Counted from the first letter of the stretch, positions 25,255-34,004 are shown. The stretch: DNA of 64,000 bases from an uncultured Lachnoclostridium sp. (GCA_944381625.1 CALWLW010000015.1:18654-82653), one strand, 5' to 3'. Notes: generated from the sequence alone by a model not told the origin. Numbers and translations: made by a program.

Positions 25255-25330
25255 CTCAAATCCCTGCGGGCTCTCAACAAGTACACGTGCCACTACATCA
25301 CGGGAAATTCATAGGATGGTATTTATTTTA
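25255..25330 (-). promoter_or_regulatory. CRISPR leader with leader-anchoring sequence and an internal anti-repeat
   Basis: The 76 bases between the csn2 stop and the first repeat. On the minus strand they end ATTTGAG (25261-25255) directly against the repeat, the known leader-anchoring sequence of one group of type II-A arrays where Cas1-Cas2 inserts new spacers. Near the csn2 end, ACCATCCTATGAATTT (25320-25305) is a perfect complement of repeat nucleotides 16-31. No strong promoter is visible here; array transcription may start inside the end of csn2. Confidence 0.85.
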
Positions 25331-26014
25331 TTATTTCACAGTTGCATCGATAACACAATAATCTTTATCAATAATTATTTTTCTTTCCACTTTTTCATTA
25401 ACACATACGTCTTGTGCATCAATTAAAATCAAGTGATACTTTTTATAAAAAGCCTGTTCATATAAATATTCTATTTCTTTTGTCTCCAAAAAGGACGTAA
25501 TATTTATGAGGATAAAAATATCAATATTACGCACTTCTGACATCAGCTGTAAATATTCAAGAAGATATGAAACGTAACCCTCATCATTTTCCCGGAATTT
25601 TAATTCTAATGCTTTAAAAAGAGACTTCATTTCCAGTTCGTCATAACTGACATCATAGCCAACTCCGTCAATTACTTTGCTCAAAAAGCCAGACAAACCA
25701 GACTTGATCTCACGCCATTCCAGCAAAAGCTCTGTTCCATTTATTTCTGACGCCAGTTCATCATACAAAGCATTTAACATCTTTCTCTGATTTATTTCCA
25801 GTTCAAAAATATTGACTATGAGTTCACAGGTATCATGGATTTTTAACACCTGGCCGTCATTCGACAAAATCCATTTTCCCTCCTGCCCGTCCAGCTGCCT
25901 TTTAAAGTCAACAATAAACTGAGACATAACTGCGGGATTTTCCACGATAAGTCTTTGAATCACACCTTCTTCCAGCTTTATCTGGAATGTATACTCCGAA
26001 TGTACTAGCTTCAT
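25331..26014 (-). CDS. csn2: CRISPR adaptation protein Csn2
   Basis: A 227-residue Csn2, the signature protein of subtype II-A, which forms a tetrameric ring that slides on DNA ends and is needed for spacer acquisition with Cas1, Cas2 and Cas9. The N-terminal KLVHSEYTFQIKLEEGVIQRLIVENP, the helical middle, and the C-terminal LYEQAFYKKYHLILIDAQD followed by IIIDKDYCVID match the family's layout, with the length in the short Csn2 range. Its ATG overlaps the cas2 stop in ATGA. The stop codon is only 76 bases from the first repeat, so the leader is squeezed between csn2 and the array. Confidence 0.93.
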   Translation of the reverse strand: MKLVHSEYTFQIKLEEGVIQRLIVENPAVMSQFIVDFKRQLDGQEGKWILSNDGQVLKIHDTCELIVNIFELEINQRKMLNALYDELASEINGTELLLEWREIKSGLSGFLSKVIDGVGYDVSYDELEMKSLFKALELKFRENDEGYVSYLLEYLQLMSEVRNIDIFILINITSFLETKEIEYLYEQAFYKKYHLILIDAQDVCVNEKVERKIIIDKDYCVIDATVK

Positions 26015-26331
26015 AAAACAATCAGCCTCTCATCACTGTCCAAAACCTTGTTGTTTGACGCTCCCACAATAAATTCAATCTTCTGAAACTGCTTTTCTGT
26101 CATGGTCAGAACCTGAACAAGTCCTGATTCTGGCTTATTCTTCTTCAAATTTGCCACAACAGCTTCCGCCACTGTGGCATTTAACGCAAGTTTACAGTAC
26201 ACAGACTCCTGCATCATGATAAATCCTGACTTCAATAAAAACTTCCTGAATTTCGTATATTGTCTTATATTTTCAGAGGTTGTTACGGGAAGATCAAATA
26301 ATACCATCACTCTCATATATCTGTATGTCAT
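26011..26331 (-). CDS. cas2: CRISPR-associated endoribonuclease-fold protein Cas2
   Basis: A 106-residue Cas2. The ferredoxin-like start MTYRYMRVMVLFDLPV carries the conserved Asp (D13) after the first strand, and the middle (FRKFLLKSGFIMMQESVYCKL) is the typical type II-A Cas2 helix-strand. It acts as the structural dimer bridging two Cas1 dimers in the integrase. It lies 6 bases after cas1 and overlaps csn2 by 4 bases, so the adaptation genes are tightly coupled. Confidence 0.97.
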   Translation of the reverse strand: MTYRYMRVMVLFDLPVTTSENIRQYTKFRKFLLKSGFIMMQESVYCKLALNATVAEAVVANLKKNKPESGLVQVLTMTEKQFQKIEFIVGASNNKVLDSDERLIVL

Positions 26332-26337
26332 ACCCCT

Positions 26338-27207
26338 TCACCACTGACAGAATTTCAATAAAGATATATCCTTATCATTTACCGCATCAAATACACTTCT
26401 ACAATAGATCTTTATTGCATTGATCAGATAATTATTTTTTCCATCAATCCTGACTTCCTGATTCACGAGATTTACCAACTGCAATTTTTCTTCATGTTCC
26501 AGTTTTTCCGGTTCCATCTCAAATACTTTTCGATCCACAAATATACGGAGCGGTTCCATGAGATCTGATCCCAGATTAAATGGATTAAACATATTGTCAT
26601 GAAAAAGGCCCAGTTGAGTAATATATCCATTAGACACAATTTCCCGGTTTACCGCTGAAAGCAGGATACCATATCCATAATTAAGCGCCGCATTAAATGG
26701 AATATCGGACGTTCGGGAAAAATCCTTTCCAAACAATCCGTTAAAATAAACTTTTGCCGCATGTCCCTCTCTGTTGGTCGCATCTCCCGGTTTTATTTCT
26801 TCAAGATATGATTGTAACAAAACTGCTTCGTCCGCTTTCCCTGCCAGTTCCAATAACCTTTTCTGGTTCCGAATCTTTTCCGAAACAATTTCGGTCCAGA
26901 TCATAAGTTTTGTTTCTTTGTCCCACCCCACCTGTGTCCGAACTTTTAAACTGGTATCATGACTTCCATAATACGGGATCAGTTCGGAAGAAGGATTTCT
27001 CTTCTCATCACAAAAAATAACCTTTACTTTTTGTTTTGTCAGTTCCGCAAGCAATGACGCCGTGATGGACACTGCTGTTGACTCGATCAACAGCAGCGCA
27101 ATCTCACTCATATGTATCTGTGTTATTTCTTTTTGTCTTACTATCATGTAACCCATTTTATAATCCAGCTTCGCGCTATTGGAAATGACTACGGTACGCC
27201 AACTCAT
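26338..27207 (-). CDS. cas1: CRISPR-associated integrase Cas1
   Basis: A 289-residue type II Cas1, the catalytic subunit that inserts prespacers at the leader-repeat junction. The metal-binding triad is visible as E147 (NREGHAAKVYFNGLFG), H203 (LGLFHDNMFNPFNLGSD) and an acidic pair around 215-218 (DLMEPLRIFVD). The N-terminal beta domain (SWRTVVISNSAKLDYKMGYM) is typical of type II Cas1. The ATG overlaps the cas9 stop in ATGA. All expected residues are present, so the adaptation module looks functional. Confidence 0.98.
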   Translation of the reverse strand: MSWRTVVISNSAKLDYKMGYMIVRQKEITQIHMSEIALLLIESTAVSITASLLAELTKQKVKVIFCDEKRNPSSELIPYYGSHDTSLKVRTQVGWDKETKLMIWTEIVSEKIRNQKRLLELAGKADEAVLLQSYLEEIKPGDATNREGHAAKVYFNGLFGKDFSRTSDIPFNAALNYGYGILLSAVNREIVSNGYITQLGLFHDNMFNPFNLGSDLMEPLRIFVDRKVFEMEPEKLEHEEKLQLVNLVNQEVRIDGKNNYLINAIKIYCRSVFDAVNDKDISLLKFCQW

Positions 27208-30200
27208 ACCTTCAGCAGATCAACTGTCTGCTCAAATAATCCAGTCACAGATTGATTTTTCAAATATGCGCTTTTACATCCCGATATGATTTTATTGATT
27301 TTAATTGTTCCTGTTTGTGGTGAACCTCCTATTAAGCTTAAGTTTGCCGCATTGGGTTTACACCTTAAAAGCCACATGATCTCATTCAGAATCATACATT
27401 GTTCTTCACAGGATAACTTTCCAAACTTATCTCGCATTTTTACCAGGGCTTTATACTGGTTATTGGGACGGTATTGATATATTGTGTCCCGTTGTTTCCT
27501 GCACAATTCTTCGTACAGTTTTACATTCTTTTCTTTTGTAATACCATCGCTCTCTCCAAGCTGTAACAATGCTTTCTTATCCGTACGTTCCTGATTACGT
27601 TTAATATATTTCTCTATTTTTTTGAGATGCTTCTCAAATTCTTCGTCCAGACAGGGCTGCACCGCTCCCTGCAATACCAGTTGTTTTCCAGTTGTACCGC
27701 GCAAATGCATTGGAAATCCATCTATTACCAAACAGGAATCCTTTTTTATCCTGTTTATAATTACCCGCGACTCTTTTAAACCATATACATTTTCGCAATA
27801 TTCCTCAAAACTTGCTTCACCTGATTTAAACTGCTTCATTAAATATAACGGTACGGCTTCGATGGAGCGAATGGTCTTTCCCTTTTTGTCCAACGATTCC
27901 ACCAACGCAAAACAAGCCGGAGTAACTTTCTTATATCCGCCATATTTATTGATGTCCAGTCCCTTTTTCAGCGGAACGCCCGGATTCTGATCTTTTCCCA
28001 CCGGATTTTGATCAAAATATCCTCCGCTTTGTCCCCTTTTATTCATCGTCGCATATCTGGTATATCGGATATTGTTTTTCTTCATTTGCTCGGAGACAAC
28101 TTTTATACTGCCGTCTTTTCCCCGTTTCCAGATTACTCTGTCTTTCCGGATCAGGTCAAAATCATACATCCTGTTCAAACTGTAATTTTTACTGCCGACT
28201 TCATTCAGCCAACGAAGCGGATTACTGGTAAATTTCTCATGATATACGTTTCCCACCACAATATTCAGATATGCGTCTTTGGCATGATGATAGTCATTTA
28301 AGCTTCGCACCTTGACCATATCCAACTGCTCCTGGCGAAATTCCGATACAGCTTTTGCCTTGACATAGACAATCTCCGCATCGCTGAAAATCTCCTGCAT
28401 CACCTCGGCTACCATCTTCGTAGACTGGCTTGTTTCCACAATCTGCCTGTTAATGAAACCTGCCAGCTCCTCATTCGTAAGGGGCGTTCTTCTCATAAGC
28501 CGTTCATATTTCTTTTCAGAAATCAGATGCCTTGATTTCAGGACTGCCCAAAAAGGGTTCATTTTTTTCTGAATTTCCGGCGAAATCAGTTCGTCGCTCT
28601 TCTTCGCGTTAACCGTCCTTTTCACCAATACCAGATTATCTATGCTGTCATCCTTTGTCTTGGACTGGGGATAAATATGATCCCTGTCATACACGGTCGC
28701 ATCATAAAGCTGTGATAAATCAATGGGTTCTCCCGTGTACATACAGCGTCCCATCTGAGTATAATAAAGATATAATTTAATGCTGCGGAATTCTTTTTCA
28801 TCCTTGTTTCCAATTTCCTCAACCCACTGCCGACTTTCTTCTTTATCAATCTGTCTGTAGAGTTCGAGCAGTTGATCTTTTCTCGATGACGTCCTTTTCT
28901 TCTCGGCTTCCGCCCTGGTCATTTCAACAAATACTTTTTGGGGCGGTTTTCCCATAATCTTCTGAATCTCTTTCGCAATCAGCACAGCCTGCCATGCTGC
29001 CCGTTTCACTGAAGGAGACGCCATTCTGTCTTCCATCAGGTTCTCATAGGTAAGAGCTTTCAGTTCTCTCTTATTCTGATTGTTTTCCTCTTCAACCGCC
29101 TCTCTGAATGTATATCTCTGGCTCAGTAGCTGCATAAGGTTACTATTTGTGTTTCGGAGCGCAGAAATAATCGTATAAATTTCTCCTGTTTCTATATCTG
29201 TTCCTTCAACTTCAGACAAAAATTCTCCTGACAAACGTCCCCACCCCTGATAGCGCAGACGCAGGATCTTTTTCAACTGTTCCTCACTGATCAGCTCCTC
29301 AGAATAATTCTGCCGGATAATCCGTTTCAACATTTTTATCTCATCGCCGTAAACGGTGATCCAGCAAATAATCTTTTCTATCATTTGCTGAATCTGGTAC
29401 TTATTTACATCATCCCCGAATATCTTACGAAAATCATGATAAGAAGTCAGGCTGGATTTTATTGCAACATCAATGCCGAAAATTTGCTCATTTTCAGCGT
29501 CTATTCCCTCGGCTCTCAAAAATTCAACAATATCTTTTCTTTTTACATGCCTCTTTCTTTTAAAAATGGAATCAAACATCGCCTGCTTTAATTCTACTGC
29601 CGGTTTTTCTGACCCAATTCTAATGTTGTTAATCTCATTCCATACCATATATTCGGAATAAAGGAGCGAATTTTTGGGCAATACATCTTTGCCGACGAGA
29701 TAGGTACATTTATTCGTCATACGCCGGATAAATTTCTCCCCGGATTTGTCAAAATCAATTTTTTCCCTGATATTCCATGGTGTGATTACGCCCTCCTCTT
29801 TTCTCACGGCCCATGAATTTTTATTTCCGTTTGTATTCAGCGGCCCCACATAATACGGTACCCTGAATTCTAAAATAGAACTGATCTTTTCCGCCGCGCT
29901 TATCCCATCCTGGTCTTTCCGGTTCAGAAACTCAAGATAAGATTTCGCATTTTCTAATATTTTCTGGAGTTCCATTTTATTTACCTGATATGGTATTACT
30001 CCATTATCTTTTGTGACCTGAAGCGGAAGGAAAGATTCTGTTTCCAGTTCTCTTAATACATATTGGACGTCCGCCTCCTGAGAATCTTTGTAATAAACAG
30101 CTATGATTTTCTTGATGCTCTTTTTCAGATCCTCAAACGTGCATTTTTTTACTTTTTTCTTTTTTCCATTTTGGATTGTCGTCCCGATATATGCACAATA

Positions 30201-31271
30201 ATTGTCTTTTCCCTCTCTCTGGAAAAAATCCCGATAAACCTGCTCGTCCGCCGCTCTGATAATCTTTTTAAGTATTTTCAGGTCTTTTTTATGTTTTTCA
30301 TAGGAAGCGGCATTTGCCACAGACAAATACGATCTTCCTTCGTATTCCCCTCCTCTTAAAATATCTGCTAAAACTGACCAATCATAGATTGCCTTTATCA
30401 TATCGACAACTACACACCGCTCCTGAAGTTCCGGCTCAATCAGTGTGCGCAACTCATCATATGCCTCTTCAGAAAAACTGATGGACGGTTTCTCTGTTTC
30501 CGCCAGAGCCGCATCGTTAAACACATCCGCCAGCTTCACCGTCAGGCCGCACATCAATCCGATGACAGCTCTTAGCTGACGATCTCCTTTCTCACATTGA
30601 AGTAATTTCATCACCGCAGAATTTTTATCTTTTTTGCTCTGATTTTTATCTTTTAAAACCTCCTCCAATTCCTGCTCGGACAAACAATTTATCTCAACAT
30701 CCAATTCGTCTGCCAGGCAATTTTTAAAGTTTTCAAAAGCAGACGCAAAAGAAGTCGCATTCTCCACAGAACCGGCAAACAAAAAATGTCCTCTGTGTTT
30801 CATTATATGATGTAAAGCAATATATACCAGCCGTACATCAAATGGATTCTTATTCGTTATCAATGCTTTTCGAAGATGATAGATGGTAGGATAATCCCTG
30901 TAGAAATCCACATCTGTATATGTCTCATCATGGAACAAAGAATAAATCTGCCTTTCACTCTTGTCCTCCGCCCAAAGCATGCTCTCATTCATCCGGCGGA
31001 AAAAACCTAGATCTACCTTGTAAATTTCTTCCGCAAAAAGTTCCTGAAGAAGCTCTATTCTCCATCTTCTCCTTTGCAGTCTTCTGCGGTTGGTTCTCAT
31101 CATTCTTCGTGATTCTGCCGTTTCCGCTGCTTCAAACAGCCGGCTGCCCCACATAGCCCGTCCGTGAAAATCCAGCACGTGATACTCTTCATCCGTCACT
31201 GCATATCCCACAGAATCTGTTCCCACATCAAGTCCCAGATAATACTCTTCATGATACTTTGCCATAGTCAT
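27204..31271 (-). CDS. cas9: CRISPR-associated endonuclease Cas9, type II-A
   Basis: A 1355-codon Cas9, close in length to SpCas9 (1368). All nuclease residues are in place: RuvC-I D15 (YLGLDVGTDSVG), the Arg-rich bridge helix at about 54-75 (MRTNRRRLQRRRW), RuvC-II E783 (VFVEMTRAEAEKKR), HNH H865 (DRDHIYPQSK), and RuvC-III H996/D999 (NDYHHAKDAYL). The segment after about residue 1100 is the wedge and PAM-interacting region; the PAM cannot be read from sequence. A second ATG at 31265 is better spaced from the AAGGGGG ribosome site and may be the true start, two residues shorter. The gene leads a cas9-cas1-cas2-csn2 operon with 4-base overlaps. Intact and probably active. Confidence 0.98.
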   Translation of the reverse strand: MTMAKYHEEYYLGLDVGTDSVGYAVTDEEYHVLDFHGRAMWGSRLFEAAETAESRRMMRTNRRRLQRRRWRIELLQELFAEEIYKVDLGFFRRMNESMLWAEDKSERQIYSLFHDETYTDVDFYRDYPTIYHLRKALITNKNPFDVRLVYIALHHIMKHRGHFLFAGSVENATSFASAFENFKNCLADELDVEINCLSEQELEEVLKDKNQSKKDKNSAVMKLLQCEKGDRQLRAVIGLMCGLTVKLADVFNDAALAETEKPSISFSEEAYDELRTLIEPELQERCVVVDMIKAIYDWSVLADILRGGEYEGRSYLSVANAASYEKHKKDLKILKKIIRAADEQVYRDFFQREGKDNYCAYIGTTIQNGKKKKVKKCTFEDLKKSIKKIIAVYYKDSQEADVQYVLRELETESFLPLQVTKDNGVIPYQVNKMELQKILENAKSYLEFLNRKDQDGISAAEKISSILEFRVPYYVGPLNTNGNKNSWAVRKEEGVITPWNIREKIDFDKSGEKFIRRMTNKCTYLVGKDVLPKNSLLYSEYMVWNEINNIRIGSEKPAVELKQAMFDSIFKRKRHVKRKDIVEFLRAEGIDAENEQIFGIDVAIKSSLTSYHDFRKIFGDDVNKYQIQQMIEKIICWITVYGDEIKMLKRIIRQNYSEELISEEQLKKILRLRYQGWGRLSGEFLSEVEGTDIETGEIYTIISALRNTNSNLMQLLSQRYTFREAVEEENNQNKRELKALTYENLMEDRMASPSVKRAAWQAVLIAKEIQKIMGKPPQKVFVEMTRAEAEKKRTSSRKDQLLELYRQIDKEESRQWVEEIGNKDEKEFRSIKLYLYYTQMGRCMYTGEPIDLSQLYDATVYDRDHIYPQSKTKDDSIDNLVLVKRTVNAKKSDELISPEIQKKMNPFWAVLKSRHLISEKKYERLMRRTPLTNEELAGFINRQIVETSQSTKMVAEVMQEIFSDAEIVYVKAKAVSEFRQEQLDMVKVRSLNDYHHAKDAYLNIVVGNVYHEKFTSNPLRWLNEVGSKNYSLNRMYDFDLIRKDRVIWKRGKDGSIKVVSEQMKKNNIRYTRYATMNKRGQSGGYFDQNPVGKDQNPGVPLKKGLDINKYGGYKKVTPACFALVESLDKKGKTIRSIEAVPLYLMKQFKSGEASFEEYCENVYGLKESRVIINRIKKDSCLVIDGFPMHLRGTTGKQLVLQGAVQPCLDEEFEKHLKKIEKYIKRNQERTDKKALLQLGESDGITKEKNVKLYEELCRKQRDTIYQYRPNNQYKALVKMRDKFGKLSCEEQCMILNEIMWLLRCKPNAANLSLIGGSPQTGTIKINKIISGCKSAYLKNQSVTGLFEQTVDLLKV

Positions 31272-31337
31272 AATCCCCCTTTGTACTTTCCCAAATTTTC
31301 TCGTTCCGACGTTCCGGTTCCTGCTACAAAATTTTTA

Positions 31338-31366
31338 TTGACATCATTGCTTATTTATTCTATACT
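31338..31366 (+). promoter_or_regulatory. tracrRNA promoter
   Basis: TTGACA (31338-31343), a 17-base spacer and TATACT (31361-31366), near-perfect consensus, facing away from cas9. Expected transcription start is about 31373, a few bases before the anti-repeat. The cas9 promoter must lie on the other strand in the same 110-base divergent region. Confidence 0.85.
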
Positions 31367-31372
31367 TAACAT

Positions 31373-31473
31373 AACTCAAATGAAGACCATCATATGAGTT
31401 TACACTACAAGTTCAAATAAAAATTTATTCTAATCGTTCTTCGGAACCATCCCACATGTGTGGGATTTTTTTT
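31373..31473 (+). ncRNA. tracrRNA
   Basis: About 101 nt. The anti-repeat starts at 31385 (GACCATCATATGAG...) and pairs with the crRNA repeat over 24 bases with one mismatch and one G-U wobble. After an asymmetric bulge (crRNA GA against tracr AAG) comes a lower stem of GUUUGA with UUCAAAU, the same geometry as the S. pyogenes duplex. Downstream are an AT-rich stretch, a small hairpin with a stable UUCG loop (31436-31447, GUUC-UUCG-GAAC), and a terminator hairpin ATCCCAC...GTGGGAT at 31449-31466 followed by eight T. It lies upstream of cas9 and divergent, as in S. pyogenes. Confidence 0.95.
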
Positions 31474-31486
31474 GCAGTTTTTTATA

Positions 31487-32179
31487 CTACACCTCCACCC
31501 TCTCCACTTCAAACACATCATCCTCCAGCCTGGACACTCTCAGCACAAAATCAAACCGGTCCACGTCCGTGCACATCCAGTAATCTTCCTCGGGAAAGAC
31601 CTGATTTTCCGCGTCAAAGAAACGCTGTACGGTGGGGTCTTCCCGGAGCGTCCGAAGCTCCGCTTCCATGTCCAGCGGGCGGCCTCCCAGAAGCCCTTTG
31701 ATGTACTGGCCGCAGAGCAGATCCTCCGGGGCATCCTCCAGACCGTCTAACCCCATGCATACCAGGGATACCCGTTCATAACCTTTTTCCCGGATATAAC
31801 GGGCGATCGCCCCGGCGTTGACCAGGCTTCCCGTCAGAATCTCGTCCGCGCGCAGGGCGTTTGCCACCCCCTGCGTCCCCGCGCTGGTGGTGTGTACGAC
31901 AGTCTTTCCTCTCAGATCCGCGCCCTTTGTCTGGGACGGGGAATTGCCGTAGTCGAACCCGGGCAGCATCACTCCGTGCCGTTCTCCCACCAAAAGGTAT
32001 TCCGGATGCTCGTCCCTCAGGGCATACGCCCGCTCCTTCGATCCCACGGGAAGTATTCTGGCCGCTCCCTGCGCCGCCAGGTAACATTCCAGGGAAAAGG
32101 CCCGGAACACATCGATGATCACCGTCAGCCCTTCCGCCTTTTTTGCGCCGTCTATCATATGTAAAATCTGTACATCCAT
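31487..32179 (-). CDS. ComB-family 2-phosphosulfolactate phosphatase-like protein
   Basis: A 230-residue protein of the ComB family. Motifs include VIIDVFRAFSLECYLAAQGA, LLVGERHGVMLPGFDYGNSP and VVHTTSAGTQG, which form the Mg-binding phosphatase site. In methanogens ComB removes phosphate from 2-phosphosulfolactate during coenzyme M synthesis. Bacterial homologues such as this one are widespread without the rest of that pathway, and none of it is visible here, so the true substrate is open. The start at 32179 follows AAGGAGA; a longer frame lacks a site. Confidence 0.85.
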   Translation of the reverse strand: MDVQILHMIDGAKKAEGLTVIIDVFRAFSLECYLAAQGAARILPVGSKERAYALRDEHPEYLLVGERHGVMLPGFDYGNSPSQTKGADLRGKTVVHTTSAGTQGVANALRADEILTGSLVNAGAIARYIREKGYERVSLVCMGLDGLEDAPEDLLCGQYIKGLLGGRPLDMEAELRTLREDPTVQRFFDAENQVFPEEDYWMCTDVDRFDFVLRVSRLEDDVFEVERVEV

Positions 32180-32323
32180 CCTCTGTCTCCTTTCCATGGA
32201 GCCGAATCCCCCAATGCAGGCACTCGGCGTATTTGACCTCGCAGGAACCGAACCTCTGAGCCGCTCCGCGCATAAACCTGTCTTCTTTGGCACATGCTAT
32301 GGCGGAAGAAAGGAGGCGTTTCT

Positions 32324-32527
32324 ATGGCAAAACACGCGAAGGCGTCCACTCGGGAAAAATCGTCCCGACAGACGTCTGACGCCCTTACCGATCTGGCTTC
32401 CTGCTCCACCCAGGACTGCACCGGCCTGATCCCCTCCGGCCTGGACAGCGAGGCGGAACTGGAAGCTTATGAAGAGCTTTACCCCTTCCTTCCCAGGCCC
32501 TCCGAAAAGTCAGATACCCCGATGTAA
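32324..32527 (+). CDS. Small conserved-looking hypothetical protein
   Basis: A 67-residue protein with AAGGAGG eight bases before the ATG and a strong terminator after it, so it is a stand-alone transcript. The N-terminal third is basic (MAKHAKASTREKSSRQ) and the C-terminal two thirds is acidic and ends with YEELYPFLPRPSEKSDTPM. The cysteine pair in ASCSTQDCTGL is notable. I do not recognise the family and claim no function. Confidence 0.7.
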   Translation: MAKHAKASTREKSSRQTSDALTDLASCSTQDCTGLIPSGLDSEAELEAYEELYPFLPRPSEKSDTPM

Positions 32528-32585
32528 GCATACAAAGCGTCTGTCAATGATGCAAACATCGGGATATCAGACTCTCGCGGCGCCT

Positions 32586-32630
32586 GTCCCGCAGGACATT
32601 TTCATATAACTCTGTCCTGCGGGACTTTTT
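32586..32630 (+). terminator. Rho-independent terminator
   Basis: GTCCCGCAGGACA (32586-32598) pairs perfectly with TGTCCTGCGGGAC (32613-32625), followed by five T. It ends the 67-residue gene. Confidence 0.9.
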
Positions 32631-32659
32631 ATGCCGTTTCTTTATGATTCCGTCTCTTT

Positions 32660-33247
32660 TTATGCAGTCTCTTTTTTCATCTCTGCTTCGATCTCCGCCT
32701 CCGAAGCTTTCATGGCGTTCAGCGTCATGTCAAGAAGCTTCTCCAGCTCCCAGCCCAGCTGCTCGGCCCCTCTGCGGATCATGTCGCGGGAACAGCCGGC
32801 GGCAAACCGTTTATCCTTGAATTTCTTCTTCAGGCTGGACAATTCCATATCTGTACAGCTTTTGGACGGGCGCATCTTCGCCGCGGCCCAGATCAGTCCC
32901 GTCAGCTCATCCGCCGCGAAGAGGACTTTCTCCATCTCATGCTCCGGCTCCACGTCGCTGCAGACCCCGTAGCCATGGCTGCACACTGCATGGACCAGCA
33001 CGTCCTCCGCACCGATCTCCGCCAGCAGCTCCGGCGCTTTTTTACAGTGCTCCTCCGGATATTTCTCATAATCCACGTCGTGAAGCAGGCCGCACAGCCC
33101 CCAGAAATACTCGTCTCCATAACCCAGTTCTTTGGCGTACCAGCGCATCACCGCTTCCACGGTCAGCCCATGCTGGATGTGAAACTCCTCCTGATTGTAT
33201 TTTTTCAGCAGGGCAAGCGCCTGCTCCCTTGTCACTTTTGTCTCCAT
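32660..33247 (-). CDS. HD-domain hydrolase
   Basis: A 195-residue HD-superfamily metal-dependent phosphohydrolase. Ligands of the HD motif are visible: an N-terminal His (FHIQHGLTVEAVMRWYA), the paired GLLHDVDYEKYPEEH and further His/Asp in VHAVCSHGYG and FAADELTG. Single-domain members of this type act on nucleotides or nucleotide second messengers; the substrate is not evident. It lies upstream of no obvious partner and follows the TraX gene on the same strand with a 19-base gap. Confidence 0.87.
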   Translation of the reverse strand: METKVTREQALALLKKYNQEEFHIQHGLTVEAVMRWYAKELGYGDEYFWGLCGLLHDVDYEKYPEEHCKKAPELLAEIGAEDVLVHAVCSHGYGVCSDVEPEHEMEKVLFAADELTGLIWAAAKMRPSKSCTDMELSSLKKKFKDKRFAAGCSRDMIRRGAEQLGWELEKLLDMTLNAMKASEAEIEAEMKKETA

Positions 33248-33266
33248 CTTTCATCCTTCTTTCTTT

Positions 33267-34004
33267 TCAATAAACGCCCACCACCGCCGGAAGCACCCAT
33301 GCTCCGATCACATAATACAGCAGCAGGTGCGCCGGATAAAACCAGTAAAACAGCCACCGGGGCTGGCGTCCTCTTTCTCCATTATATCTCCAGATCAGCA
33401 GGAAAGCCAGCGGCGCGGTGATCTCCCAAAGGCAGCAGGCCGCCCCCACCGTACACTGCAGCTTCCGGTTATACCGGAGCAGATATAAGATACCGATGAA
33501 CAGCACTCCGAACGCGCCGTAATCCGTATGCAGAAATTCCGCCAGCGCGGCTCCCGCCGCCAGGACCAGCATCCTGCCCCATACGCCCGTTCCCCACCTT
33601 TGGATCGCCGCCAGGGTCAGAAGCCCGATGAGCAGGGTGAAAAACACGTTCTGGTAGCCCCACTTCGGAACCTGGTTCCACAGCGCCAGGTCAAAGGGAA
33701 TCTCGCTGACCAGGGCGAAGAGGCCCAGCCGTGCCGCATACTTTTTCACATCATGGGTATGGCAGAAGCCCTCCACCAGCAGGAAGCAGAAGATGGGAAA
33801 CGCCGGCCTGCCGATCAAACGGATCACCCCGTCCACTGCAAATATGGCGTCCCATCGGGAGGCAAAATAGTAGCCCAGCGGGGAACGTCCCCATATATTC
33901 AGCACAAAATTTTCCAGGATGCCCGCGCCCACATGATCCACCGCCATCAGAAGGATGGCCGCCCACTTCAGCGTGCTTCCGGTCACCGCGTACTTAGTCT
34001 TCAT
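33267..34004 (-). CDS. TraX-family membrane protein
   Basis: A 245-residue polytopic protein. It starts TGSTLKWAAILLMAVDHVGA, has IGRPAFPIFCFLLVEGFCHT and FALVSEIPFDLAL, and carries about seven hydrophobic segments, the TraX pattern. TraX acetylates F-pilin in E. coli; chromosomal homologues in Firmicutes, often of unknown role, are acyltransferase-like membrane proteins. Its start overlaps the stop of the upstream acyltransferase-like gene by 11 bases, which suggests a coupled acyl-transfer function, but this is inferred. Confidence 0.85.
   Translation of the reverse strand: MKTKYAVTGSTLKWAAILLMAVDHVGAGILENFVLNIWGRSPLGYYFASRWDAIFAVDGVIRLIGRPAFPIFCFLLVEGFCHTHDVKKYAARLGLFALVSEIPFDLALWNQVPKWGYQNVFFTLLIGLLTLAAIQRWGTGVWGRMLVLAAGAALAEFLHTDYGAFGVLFIGILYLLRYNRKLQCTVGAACCLWEITAPLAFLLIWRYNGERGRQPRWLFYWFYPAHLLLYYVIGAWVLPAVVGVY

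Noticed and set aside
24097..31473. Subtype II-C assignment
   Set aside because: A csn2 gene is present downstream of cas2 and the leader and tracrRNA layout is that of II-A.
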